Positions 25,805 to 35,500 of a stretch of DNA of 64,000 nt are shown in pieces; positions within the stretch are counted from its first letter, which is position 1; the number at the start of each line of letters is the position of its first letter. The notes beneath the pieces are model-generated. The model was not told the origin of the DNA and did no database searches. It worked only from the letters and a program-made list of their open reading frames with translations. The DNA is from an uncultured Clostridia bacterium (GTDB taxonomy: Bacteria; Bacillota; Clostridia; UBA1381), in NCBI GenBank assembly GCA_934476675.1, contig CAKSOE010000012.1, positions 1 to 64,000 on the forward strand, written 5' to 3'. The position numbers were made by a program, and so were the translations under genes.

Positions 25805-27475
25805 ATGAAGTCAAGGCATATCATGTCAATGCGTGCAAAAACCAATTTGTTGTTTGCTGCATTTTTAATGTTCACAATTATGTTTCTGGTGGTCATAAAC
25901 AGGTATTCGATGAATACGCTTAAAAATAATGTGTCTGATTTTAACCGTCAGACAATGCAGACCAAAACCGATTACTGGGACAAGCGTATAAGCACAATCG
26001 GAACATATATAGTAAATATGACATATCAGGAAAGAGAACTGCTGCAAACCTTAATGACGGCGGAGGACAAGGACAGACTGGACTATATTCTGGCGTATAA
26101 TGAGATAAGAAAAAGGTTTTCCGATGACCTGAACTACTATAACGTCATGAACGCATTTTTTGTGTATGTCGGTCAGAATGACGATTTGATTATGTCAAGT
26201 ACCGGAAGCGGAAACGATTATGTTGACTATAAGGCGGAAATTGTGAATTGTTGCAGTGAACTGGGCGTGTGGTACACTGTCAGAATGGGTGAAAGCTATC
26301 ACCTTATAAAAACAATCAATGTCGGGTACAGTACATACATAGGAGTAATATTAAGCCTTGATGATGTGGCGGAGTATTTCAACGGCGCATACGGGGAAAA
26401 TGAATTCGGAATAAAAATAAAGGACGACAAAGGAAACATTCTATACGACAGTACGCAGAATATCAGGCAATCGGCGGAAACGGTGATAAGCAGTAACCTC
26501 AAAGCGGTTGATTTTACGATTGAAGAACATATAGACGAAAGCAAAATTTATAAACAGATACCATCATTCAGTTATGCGGTTCTGATTTACTGCTCGCTCA
26601 GTGTGATTATACTGATGATTTTATATTATATCTTGCAATACCGCACTATTCAGCAGCCGATTAATCTTCTGGTTAAATCTGTGCAGAATATACAGAACGG
26701 CATTATGGACGCAAGAATAGAGGAACAAAATTCGGCGGAATTTAATTATCTTATAAGGGCGTATAACGATATGCTCGATAAAATTTACGATTTAAAGCTT
26801 GACATTGCCGAAACGCAGCTGAAAGAAAAATATGCAAAATTAAAACAGCTGCAAGCACAGATTAATCCGCATTTCTTTATGAACAGCTTGAATCTTATTT
26901 CAAGTCTGTCGGCGTTGCAGGATTATAAAACGGTTTCAAAGCTTGTATATTATCTGTCGGAGTATTTCCGCTTTGCCGTGCGCAATACGGAAATAGAAAC
27001 AACAATAGAGCGTGAACTGAATCATATAAAGAATTGTCTTAGTATTCATCAGATTCGTTTTCCGAACAATCTGGAATATAAATTTGCGGTAGCGCCGGAA
27101 GTGATGGATTTAAAAATTCCGCCGCTTACCATACAGCCGCTTGCCGAAAACGCAATTATCCACGGTTTCAGAAATGAAAAGGACAAAATTTTCTGTATTA
27201 CTGTTGATATAAGAAAGGTAAACGAGGACGTGTGTATTACCGTATCGGATAACGGAACAGGCTTTACGCAGGAAAAAATCGAATACATAAAGCGTGAGTT
27301 GGGCAGCAGCAAGGAGCTTGACCATATCGGTATTCAGAATGTGTATTTGCGGCTTAATATGTTTTTTGACGGCGGAGTGGATATGGATTTTTACAACAAT
27401 GAGCAGGGCGGTGCAAGCATAGTTATAAAAATTCCTGTTTGTAAAATGACAAAGGAGGGCAAGAGCAATGTATAG
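25805..27475 (+). CDS. sensor histidine kinase, YesM type
   Basis: A 556-residue membrane kinase. TM1 (about residues 13-33) and TM2 (about 258-283) flank an extracellular sensing domain; a HAMP linker follows, then a His_kinase segment with the phospho-accepting His356 in QINPHFFMNSLNL. The ATPase domain has the N box PLAENAIIHGF, the G1 box SDNGTGF and the G2-like HIGIQNVYLRL. YesM kinases answer to extracellular oligosaccharides and control ABC importer and hydrolase genes. The ATG follows GGAGGAG, within six bases of the previous stop. Its end overlaps the response regulator start by eight bases, so the pair is translationally coupled. Confidence 0.95.
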   Translation: MKSRHIMSMRAKTNLLFAAFLMFTIMFLVVINRYSMNTLKNNVSDFNRQTMQTKTDYWDKRISTIGTYIVNMTYQERELLQTLMTAEDKDRLDYILAYNEIRKRFSDDLNYYNVMNAFFVYVGQNDDLIMSSTGSGNDYVDYKAEIVNCCSELGVWYTVRMGESYHLIKTINVGYSTYIGVILSLDDVAEYFNGAYGENEFGIKIKDDKGNILYDSTQNIRQSAETVISSNLKAVDFTIEEHIDESKIYKQIPSFSYAVLIYCSLSVIILMILYYILQYRTIQQPINLLVKSVQNIQNGIMDARIEEQNSAEFNYLIRAYNDMLDKIYDLKLDIAETQLKEKYAKLKQLQAQINPHFFMNSLNLISSLSALQDYKTVSKLVYYLSEYFRFAVRNTEIETTIERELNHIKNCLSIHQIRFPNNLEYKFAVAPEVMDLKIPPLTIQPLAENAIIHGFRNEKDKIFCITVDIRKVNEDVCITVSDNGTGFTQEKIEYIKRELGSSKELDHIGIQNVYLRLNMFFDGGVDMDFYNNEQGGASIVIKIPVCKMTKEGKSNV

Positions 27476-29039
27476 CATTCTTATTATTGACGATGAGCCG
27501 TATGCGGTAAAGGCGCTGACCGAAACAATAGACTGGGAAACATTGCAGATAGACAGGGTGCATAGCACCTGTTACATTGATGAAGCGTCGGAAATACTTA
27601 CGAAAGAAAATATAGACATTTGTCTGTCCGATATTGTCATGCCCGGAAAAACGGGATTTGACATGATAGAGTTTATAAAGGAAAATAATCTGAAAACAAA
27701 GGTTATAATGACAACTGCTCATGAGGATTTTTGGTATATCAAAAAGGCGCTTGAGTTGGGAGCAGTGGAGTATCTTTTAAAGCCGATTCAGTTTGACGAT
27801 TTGAAAAAAGCCGTTTCCTCCGCGATAACCTTGGTGGAATCCGAAAATCAAAAACAGCAGTACATGGAAAAATACCGTGAAAGCTGTGAATTGTGGAACA
27901 ATAATATTCCCGATGTAATAGAACGTTTCTGGCGGGACGCGCTGTCGGGAAGATTTTGCTTAAATAAAAACAAGCTTGAACAGTTTTTCAGGAATATAGG
28001 CAAGCCGATAACCGATTCAATGAAATTCTGCGTTCTTTTAATATCCTTGGAGGAATGGGACGACGGTGTATTTGACGAGGATATGCTCAATTACGGCGTG
28101 AGAAACATGGCAAAGGAAACTGTTGCCGATTCTTTCGGCGGTATGGTAATGGAGGACGATAACGGCAATAATATAGGGATTATATATTGCAGCAGCAAAA
28201 CAAACGAAAGCGATATTGAAAAAGCCTGTCAAAGGCTTATAAATTATTGCAGCGAGCTTATGAATATAGAGGTGAGCTGCTATTTAAGCAATATTGTCGG
28301 AGTGGACGGCGTGATAGAGGAATACCAATATATTCAGCACGCATATTGGAACAGCTTTAAGAAAAACAGCGGAATTATAAGAAAAGAGGATTGTACCGAT
28401 ACGGAAAGCGTTTCTGTCAGAGTGCCGCTGTTTATGAATATAGATAATCCTCTCGAATATATGAACGGTGAGCATATAATAAAGGAGCTTAACGCCTTTT
28501 TTGAGAGCCATGAGCAGCTTTCCGCCGAAACAAGCGCACTGATTTATCACGGAATATTGTTTTTTATACATGATTTATGCAATAAGCGAGGAATAAATAC
28601 GTCGAGCATATTAAATACTGCGGCGGATAAAAGTGTAATAAACTCCGCAAAGAAAATGAATAAATGGTGTGTCGACGTAATAAATAAATTCATGCTGAAT
28701 GTCAATTCCGCGACGCAGAATGATAAAATATCGGCAGTCAAAAAATATATCGAAAGCAATTACATGAATCAGATTTCGCGTGATACTATTTCAAACGAAT
28801 TGTTCTTTAATGCATCGTATTTGTCGAGATTGTTTAAGAAAAGCACGGGTTTAAGCATTTTTGAATATCTGGCGCAGGTCAGAATCGAAGAAGCAAAAAA
28901 ACTGCTGATATATACGGACAAGAAAATAAGCAATATTGCAATGGAAGTAGGGTATAATCATTTTTCGCATTTTGCGAATGTGTTCCGCAGTATCACGGGT
29001 TTAACGCCAAAGGATTACAGAGAACTTAACAGTAAGTAA
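27468..29039 (+). CDS. response regulator with AraC-type output, YesN type
   Basis: A 523-residue regulator. The receiver domain (1-120) has Asp55 in CLSDIVMPGKTG as phosphorylation site and a Lys in YLLKPIQ. A central region of about 290 residues follows, and the C-terminal 105 residues form an AraC double helix-turn-helix (YLSRLFKKSTGLSIFEYL, then IAMEVGYNHFSHFANVF and LTPKDYREL). AAAGGAGG precedes the start inside the kinase gene. Paired with the YesM kinase, it should activate the surrounding glycan genes. AraC-type activators bind direct repeats about two helical turns apart, and such repeats occur at 8685, 32514 and 36940. Confidence 0.95.
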   Translation: MYSILIIDDEPYAVKALTETIDWETLQIDRVHSTCYIDEASEILTKENIDICLSDIVMPGKTGFDMIEFIKENNLKTKVIMTTAHEDFWYIKKALELGAVEYLLKPIQFDDLKKAVSSAITLVESENQKQQYMEKYRESCELWNNNIPDVIERFWRDALSGRFCLNKNKLEQFFRNIGKPITDSMKFCVLLISLEEWDDGVFDEDMLNYGVRNMAKETVADSFGGMVMEDDNGNNIGIIYCSSKTNESDIEKACQRLINYCSELMNIEVSCYLSNIVGVDGVIEEYQYIQHAYWNSFKKNSGIIRKEDCTDTESVSVRVPLFMNIDNPLEYMNGEHIIKELNAFFESHEQLSAETSALIYHGILFFIHDLCNKRGINTSSILNTAADKSVINSAKKMNKWCVDVINKFMLNVNSATQNDKISAVKKYIESNYMNQISRDTISNELFFNASYLSRLFKKSTGLSIFEYLAQVRIEEAKKLLIYTDKKISNIAMEVGYNHFSHFANVFRSITGLTPKDYRELNSK

Positions 29040-29054
29040 GGAATGAGGGTAAGT

Positions 29055-32000
29055 ATGCGCAAGAGTTTTGTTTCATTTTTAACGGTTATTTTAATGATTG
29101 TTTCCGTATTGCCGCAGAGGGCGATAGGTGCGGAAATATATCATGACGCGTATTCGGCTGTGACAGGCGGCGAATATGCGGCATACAATACGGATATTTA
29201 TAAAAACGGAATAAATTTCAGCTCAAATAATACGAATGGGTTTATGTATTATGAGGGTGCATGGGTATCGTATCTGATTGATTTCGGAGAAACAGGGGCG
29301 GATACGCTTGTAATGAATATGCGTCCGAACGTTAAAAATACGCAGGGAACCTTTGCCGTGTATGCGGATGATATGAATACCGCTCCGATTGCGGTATTTG
29401 ACCAGTCAAAAAACATTCCTTATGCAGGCTATACCTCATATGCCGCGCCGGGATATAAGGATTACTTTTTTACCATGAGCCGTCATCTGACGGGTAAGCA
29501 TACGGTGTATTTCAAGGCTTTAAGCAATGCGTGTACATATTTTTCAAGCTTTGAATTTATAAGCAGTGATAAAAATATTACGGATTTTGGCGAAAAAATA
29601 AAGCCGAGCGATAATCCGAACAGATTATGGGGGACAAGCCGCGGAGTAAAGCAGGAGAATGACGGCGACGGCAATACATATGTGCTGAGCGATATAAGAG
29701 GCTGTGTGTATGTGCCGGCGGTTGATTTCGGCAATAATCCCTCCGAGGGCGCGGACAGCGTAACGGTGAGGTATGCGCGGTGGTATATGGAAACGGAAAA
29801 TACGGGCGGTTATGAGGTACGTTTGGACAGCATAGACGGCGAGGTTATCGGAACGATTGCCGAGGAGGACGTATCTTACGGAGAATATAAAACATATACT
29901 TTTTATTTCACAAAAACACTTACAGACATTCATACTCTTGTTTTTGCCGTGCCGGATAAAACCACGATAAGTTATATACAGTTTAATAAAACGGGAAATG
30001 TTGAGTTTTCGTGGATAGGAAACAGCTATTCCGGCAAGGAAAATGAAAACGGAATGAAAGAATTTATGCTGCATGACGTCGCAGCAATATATGTTTCACC
30101 GCAGACGGGAAAGCTGTATACGAACGCTTATTGGAGCGAGGGCGGCAGCAATTTTTCGGAAATAACGGACGGAAAGCTTACCAATATAGGATATGGAAGT
30201 CACGGCTGGGGCTATGAGGGTGGATATGCGGTAACGGCAAATTCAAAATATGTGTATTTTTCGCAGAGTGCGTCATATAAAGGAAAAAATGACGGAAACT
30301 GGCCCCAAGACGGTTATGCGTGGTTCGGAGTTACAAGACGGCTGGTAAGTGATATTACAAAGGGCGATGCCTTTGACGGAATGAAATCGGCGAACGGCGG
30401 TTCAAGCAGCAGGTATTTTCTTCCGATAGATGAGCTTGCGGTATATGGAGTAAGTGACGGTGAAGAACAGCCGGAGGGAACCGTGAGCGGCAGTGATGAA
30501 TGTGTTATATCGGGACTTGCTGCAACGGACACAGAACTTTTTGTAAGTGATGCCTTTTATGAGAAAATAAAGGTTTATGATGCGGATAAAATGACCTTCA
30601 AGCGTGAATGGGATTGTCCCAATCCAGGGCAGATGACAATTGACAGCTTTGGTAATTTATGGGTTACAGAGCCGGAGGATAATCAGATAATATGTTTTTC
30701 AACAGACGGAGATGCACTGAGAGTTATATCCTTTCCCGAAACGGTTAAAATATGGTCCTTGGCGGCAACTGCGGACGGACGTTTGCTTGTGCCGGACAGG
30801 GGCGTAAATGAAAATATTATGGTTTACGGCGGATTAAACAAAACAAGACCGACGCTTGAAGAATATATAGGTGTACAGGGCGGAATTTTTTCGGGCAATG
30901 CGGGCGAAGTCGGAGAAGAACGCTTTTATCAAATATCCAGCATAGGTGCAGACAGTGAAAATAATATTTATGTATGCAATTCCGGTGCGTTTGACCCGTC
31001 AGACAGCAATTCGTTCGGAACGGCTTTCATAGAAAGCTACACAAAAAATCATACTTTGCGCTGGCGGCTGTACGGTCTGGAATTTCTGGACAGTGCGGTG
31101 GCAGACCCGAATAATCCATCTGATATTTACACAAAATTCGAGCGTTTTTCAATGGATTATTCAAAAGAAACGGGAAAGGAGCAGACCTACGCCGCATATA
31201 CGCTTAATCCGCATAAATATCCGAACGATTTCAGAATAACGAATAATTCCGTTCACCCAATTGCGGTGCGAACGGTTAATGGTGTGAAAATGCTTTTTGC
31301 AACGGATATGTACGGGTATTCTCTTTTTGTGTACCGCTTTAATCCCAAGACGGACGGCGAAATTGCCATTCCGTGTATGGCAATCTATGACGACACAAAG
31401 GCAAGACAGGTGACGTTTATGCAGGATACCACCGGAGACGGCAGCTTTGACACGAACGAGGTTATGTATTCAGGAAATTCGGGCAGCAGGAAATATATTC
31501 ATGTGTGGCTCGGCTGGGACGTGGACGATAACGGAAATATATACAATGCACGTAACGGCGATTGTACGATTGCGGAGTATGCGTTCGGAGGAATAAACGG
31601 AAACGGCGTGCCGATATGGGAACAGGAAAAAATATACGAACCGCCTAAGCTGTTTAAGGGAGAAAATACCGACGGTTTTAATCCGAAAAAATACAGCGAT
31701 TTGCGCATGAGCCGTTACGATGCGGCGAATGATGCAATGTACCTTACGGGAGCATTTAACGATTATAATTACAATGACGGAAACGGCAGTGTGCCGATGA
31801 AGCCGCAGTCGAAATCCCCCGGTGATACCTTGGCAAGAGTTGACAATTGGAGTAAGGGAAACAGGGAACCGTCCTATATAATTGCCTTTGATTACAGCAA
31901 AAAGCTGTATCAGAATAAGTATTTAAACCTTAATTCGGGGTTTGCGGTGTGCGGAGATTATATTTTTGTCTGCGAATCTGCCTTTACGGAGTTGGGTGCG

Positions 32001-32504
32001 ATACATATATATGCGGCGGAAACAGGAGAATGGGTGCAGGATATTCCGTATAACAGCTATTTCGGAGAAATAGGTCTTATGGATATTGTAATGCCTATGT
32101 CTGCCGCTAAAATATCCGAAAGCAGGTATATGATTCTTTTGGAGGACGATTTATGCTCGAAAATTCTGACAGTTTACTGGCGTCCGCCTGCGGAACTGTT
32201 GTTCTCAAAGGCTGATTTTTTATGGTCGGATACGAGCTGCACGGTGCAGCTTACCTGTGAAAAAATAAATTTCGGGAACACCGATATAAATATTTATTTT
32301 GCTGTATATGAAAATAATAGGCTTTCGGAGCTTAGAATGATACGCAAAGAGAGTGCGGAAATAACACGCGGTACACCGTTTACCGTTTCCGAAACATTTT
32401 CAGGGCTTTTGACGGGGCAGGAAATACGTGTTATGACATGGGACGATAATTATCGCCCTTTAAAGACTGTCGACAGTTATTTTGTGTCCGGAAACGTCCA
32501 ATAA
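29055..32504 (+). CDS. giant secreted beta-propeller protein with CBM-like repeats
   Basis: An 1149-residue exported protein. Signal peptide at 1-26; a CBM6/35-like domain at about 28-175 and a second at 185-310 (both with the G-HT-VF strand near their ends, as in the proteins at 32600 and 37029); then about 700 residues of propeller-like sequence with NHL-type blades (GLAATDTELFVSDAFYEKIK, IDSFGNLWVTEPEDNQI, VDDNGNIYNARNG). A last beta domain closes it. No hydrolytic triad is seen. In-frame ATG 29043 lies twelve bases earlier; the later one follows GAGGGT and starts directly with the basic signal sequence. It follows the regulator after 15 bases and is probably the last gene of the run. Likely glycan binding; an unrecognised lyase or epimerase fold is possible. 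Confidence 0.75.
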   Translation: MRKSFVSFLTVILMIVSVLPQRAIGAEIYHDAYSAVTGGEYAAYNTDIYKNGINFSSNNTNGFMYYEGAWVSYLIDFGETGADTLVMNMRPNVKNTQGTFAVYADDMNTAPIAVFDQSKNIPYAGYTSYAAPGYKDYFFTMSRHLTGKHTVYFKALSNACTYFSSFEFISSDKNITDFGEKIKPSDNPNRLWGTSRGVKQENDGDGNTYVLSDIRGCVYVPAVDFGNNPSEGADSVTVRYARWYMETENTGGYEVRLDSIDGEVIGTIAEEDVSYGEYKTYTFYFTKTLTDIHTLVFAVPDKTTISYIQFNKTGNVEFSWIGNSYSGKENENGMKEFMLHDVAAIYVSPQTGKLYTNAYWSEGGSNFSEITDGKLTNIGYGSHGWGYEGGYAVTANSKYVYFSQSASYKGKNDGNWPQDGYAWFGVTRRLVSDITKGDAFDGMKSANGGSSSRYFLPIDELAVYGVSDGEEQPEGTVSGSDECVISGLAATDTELFVSDAFYEKIKVYDADKMTFKREWDCPNPGQMTIDSFGNLWVTEPEDNQIICFSTDGDALRVISFPETVKIWSLAATADGRLLVPDRGVNENIMVYGGLNKTRPTLEEYIGVQGGIFSGNAGEVGEERFYQISSIGADSENNIYVCNSGAFDPSDSNSFGTAFIESYTKNHTLRWRLYGLEFLDSAVADPNNPSDIYTKFERFSMDYSKETGKEQTYAAYTLNPHKYPNDFRITNNSVHPIAVRTVNGVKMLFATDMYGYSLFVYRFNPKTDGEIAIPCMAIYDDTKARQVTFMQDTTGDGSFDTNEVMYSGNSGSRKYIHVWLGWDVDDNGNIYNARNGDCTIAEYAFGGINGNGVPIWEQEKIYEPPKLFKGENTDGFNPKKYSDLRMSRYDAANDAMYLTGAFNDYNYNDGNGSVPMKPQSKSPGDTLARVDNWSKGNREPSYIIAFDYSKKLYQNKYLNLNSGFAVCGDYIFVCESAFTELGAIHIYAAETGEWVQDIPYNSYFGEIGLMDIVMPMSAAKISESRYMILLEDDLCSKILTVYWRPPAELLFSKADFLWSDTSCTVQLTCEKINFGNTDINIYFAVYENNRLSELRMIRKESAEITRGTPFTVSETFSGLLTGQEIRVMTWDDNYRPLKTVDSYFVSGNVQ

Positions 32505-32513
32505 TGCTATTAA

Positions 32514-32547
32514 GTGTTATAAAAAATACATAAAGTGATAGAAAAAA
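32514..32547 (+). promoter_or_regulatory. 21-bp-spaced direct repeat upstream of 32600
   Basis: AAGTGTTATAAAAAATAC (from 32512) and AAGTGATAGAAAAAACAC (from 32533) agree at 15 of 18 positions and lie exactly 21 bp apart. A possible -10 (TAAAGT, 32562) lies 27 bases after the GTGATAG core; a second candidate (TATAAA) is at 32573. Confidence 0.6.
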
Positions 32548-32599
32548 CACCTCTCAAAAGATAAAGTAATAGTATAAAATTACATTAAGGAGAGGTAGT

Positions 32600-35500
32600 A
32601 TGAAGAAGAAAAATATTATTTCATGGCTGTTAAGCATAATAATGCTTGCGGCGTTTGTGCCGGAAACAATTCATGCCGATGATATTAAAGAAATCGGCTC
32701 GTACGAAGAATTGTTGAAAATAGGAAACGATGATACATACCCGTTAAGCGGAAGCTATAAGCTTACGGCGGATATAGTTTTGCCTCCGGCGGATAAATCA
32801 TCTACCGAATACAGCAACTGGACGCCGATAGGTATCAGTGAGTCTGCTCCTTTTACCGGTACGTTTGACGGAGGCGGACATTCGGTAAGCAAAATTGAAA
32901 TAGGTTCAAGTCAAAGAGTTGGAAATAAGGGATTTTTCGGATGCATCAAAAATGCGGCAATAAAAAATATCAAAATAGACGGAGAAATATTGCTGACGGG
33001 ATCTAATTGTCCGAATATTGCCGTTATAGCCGGACTTATGCAGGAATCCGCAATTCTGAACTGCTATGCGGCAGGTTCTGTAAGGGGAACATATTATACA
33101 GGCGGAATTGCAGGTCAGACAAAAGGCTCAAATACCATTGCAAACAGCTGCTTTGTCGGAAATGTTGCCGGAACGGGGAGAGGCCCGGGCGGAATTGTGA
33201 GCAGTCATGCGGATAATGTTGTTATAAATAATTGCTATGCGGTGACTTCGTTTGCAAATTCAGCAAGCAGCGTAAACGGCGTCATTGCCGGAAATTCAGC
33301 AACGGGAAAGACCGGAACAATCCGTGCATACGGTGAGACGGCAGAGGGTGTAAATATATGCGCACCGCTTAATTCTTCGGCGCTGTCAGCGTTCGTATAT
33401 GATGTGACGGAGCTTACAAAGGAACAAATGCAGTCAGAAAGCTTTACGCAAACCTTAAATGCAAATATAACCTCATACGGTACGGAGGAATGGTCGGGCT
33501 GGACGTATAAGGAAAACGATTATCCTATTCAGCGTGTGTTTACGGAAAGCGGAGAAGAACCGACAGTAACGCCAACACCGATACCTGTTGTGACACCGAC
33601 ACCGACGATAACACCCACATCAACGCCGTCGGTTACGCCAACGACAACACCATCGGTTACACCGACGCCTGCGCCGGAATTTACCGCAAAACCGACACCT
33701 ACACCAATTGTAACGCCTGTGCCGACATCAAATCCGCAGCAGGAGCGCAGTGCATATAAGGCTATTAATTTTATAGATTATAACGAATATTATACCGATG
33801 CCGGCGCCGGAACGGTACCCGAAATAAATGCCGGAGGTATTATGACACGTTCAAGGGGCAATAAACAATACGTGCGTTTTGATAGCGTGGATTTCGGCGA
33901 AACAGGCTCGTATGCGGCTGAAATTTACGCGCGTCTGACGGCATATTCAAATAACCCCGATTATACTCTGGATATATGTATTGATACAACGGATAATGTT
34001 ATAGGAACACTCAGATACGGCGATACATATACGGCATCGGGAAGAAATTATGCCGTTGAGCTTAATCAAAAAGTTACGGGTGTGCACACTCTTTATCTTA
34101 AATGGACCGATGCACTCATCGGTTTTTATGCAAAGTTTGCGGAGGGAACGATCAATTTATCGGCAAACGGCGGAAAAATCGAAGGAAACTTTGCGCAGAT
34201 GAGAGTAAGCGAAAATACGTTTATTCATGAGGACAGCTACGGTGACGGAGGATATTGCGTTCAGGGGATAGGAAAATACGGAATGTGTGACAGCGTATCT
34301 TTTCCGGCTGTGGATTTCGGAGAGGAGGGCGTTTCGGAAACCGTAACGGTGCGTGCGGCGCGTTCAAATGCAATGTGCGTTGAGGGCGAAAGTACGGGTG
34401 AAGTACCTCCGGCGATACGTGTTCGTCTCGGCGGACGCGGCGGCGAGATTATCGGCGAAACAGAGCTTTTGCCGAGTAGTCCGGACAATCTCGGCATATG
34501 GAAAACTTATACCATGCAGCTGCCGAAAACGATAAGCGGAATACATACCGTAACGCTTGAAATTAATTATGAAACAAAGGTGCATTATATTGCATTTGAC
34601 TATACCGAGCCGCAGGAGCCGGAAACGGAGAGTGAGAAACTTAACGGACATTCCGTAATTTTTGCCGAAAAAGCCAAAGTCGGAGAGAGAAGTACATTTT
34701 ACGGAACGGGCGGAAAATTTATGCCCAAATATCTTACGGCGTCGGGAGATGTTGTATTTGATAATGTGGAACTGGATAATGCGGAATATATCGCCGCATA
34801 CGTAAGGCAGGGAGCAGGCGGCGTGTTCAGTGTGTTTATGGACGATGAAGAAACACCGCTGACCGAAATATCCGCAAGCAGCTGGTCATTTGAAACCGTA
34901 ACAGTTCCGTTAGGAACAACGGTGAACGGAACGCATAAATTCACATTAAGGCTCAAGGACGGACAAAGACGCGTTCCAGATTTGGGGTGGATAAGGTTCC
35001 TCACCGCGGAGGAACACAGCGCATTTACCGGCAGAGAGAAGATCGCCGCTGTCGGTGAATTGGCGGAACGCACGGGTTATTTAACGTATCTCAGCCAACA
35101 GCTTGACAGCAGTAAATATCAGTCAAAAGGATTTTATGCGTCAGGCAAGCTGAGTGCGTTTGATACAAGTGCGGCAATAAGCTATGCGCCCGATACCGCA
35201 CTTCTTATGTTCGGGGGAGCAGAGGCGCGGTCGGCAGCGTATGGCGGCTTTGAGGAGAAATATCAGCAGTTTATTGATGATTTAAAGTCGGAAAATCCGA
35301 ATGTTAAAATATATATTCAGACGCCGTCGCCTATGCAAAAGGACAATTCGGGTTATGACGAAGTGCTTGAAATTCTGAACAGGCTGTCGGCGGCAAATGA
35401 TGCAAAGCTTATAGATATTTGCGGAGAAATGCAAAATTACGGCTATCCCATGGAATACCTTGTACCCGATGCGTCAAGGGCAACGCTGAGTCCGACAGGC

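Noticed and set aside
32549..32596. ACCTCTC complementary to the ribosome site GAGAGGT of the gene at 32600
   Set aside because: With either candidate -10 box the first element lies upstream of the predicted transcript start, so it would not be in the RNA.
33560..33750. Tandem short repeats that look like a CRISPR or satellite
   Set aside because: They are codons for a Thr/Pro-rich linker in the gene at 32600; no uniform repeat-spacer structure.
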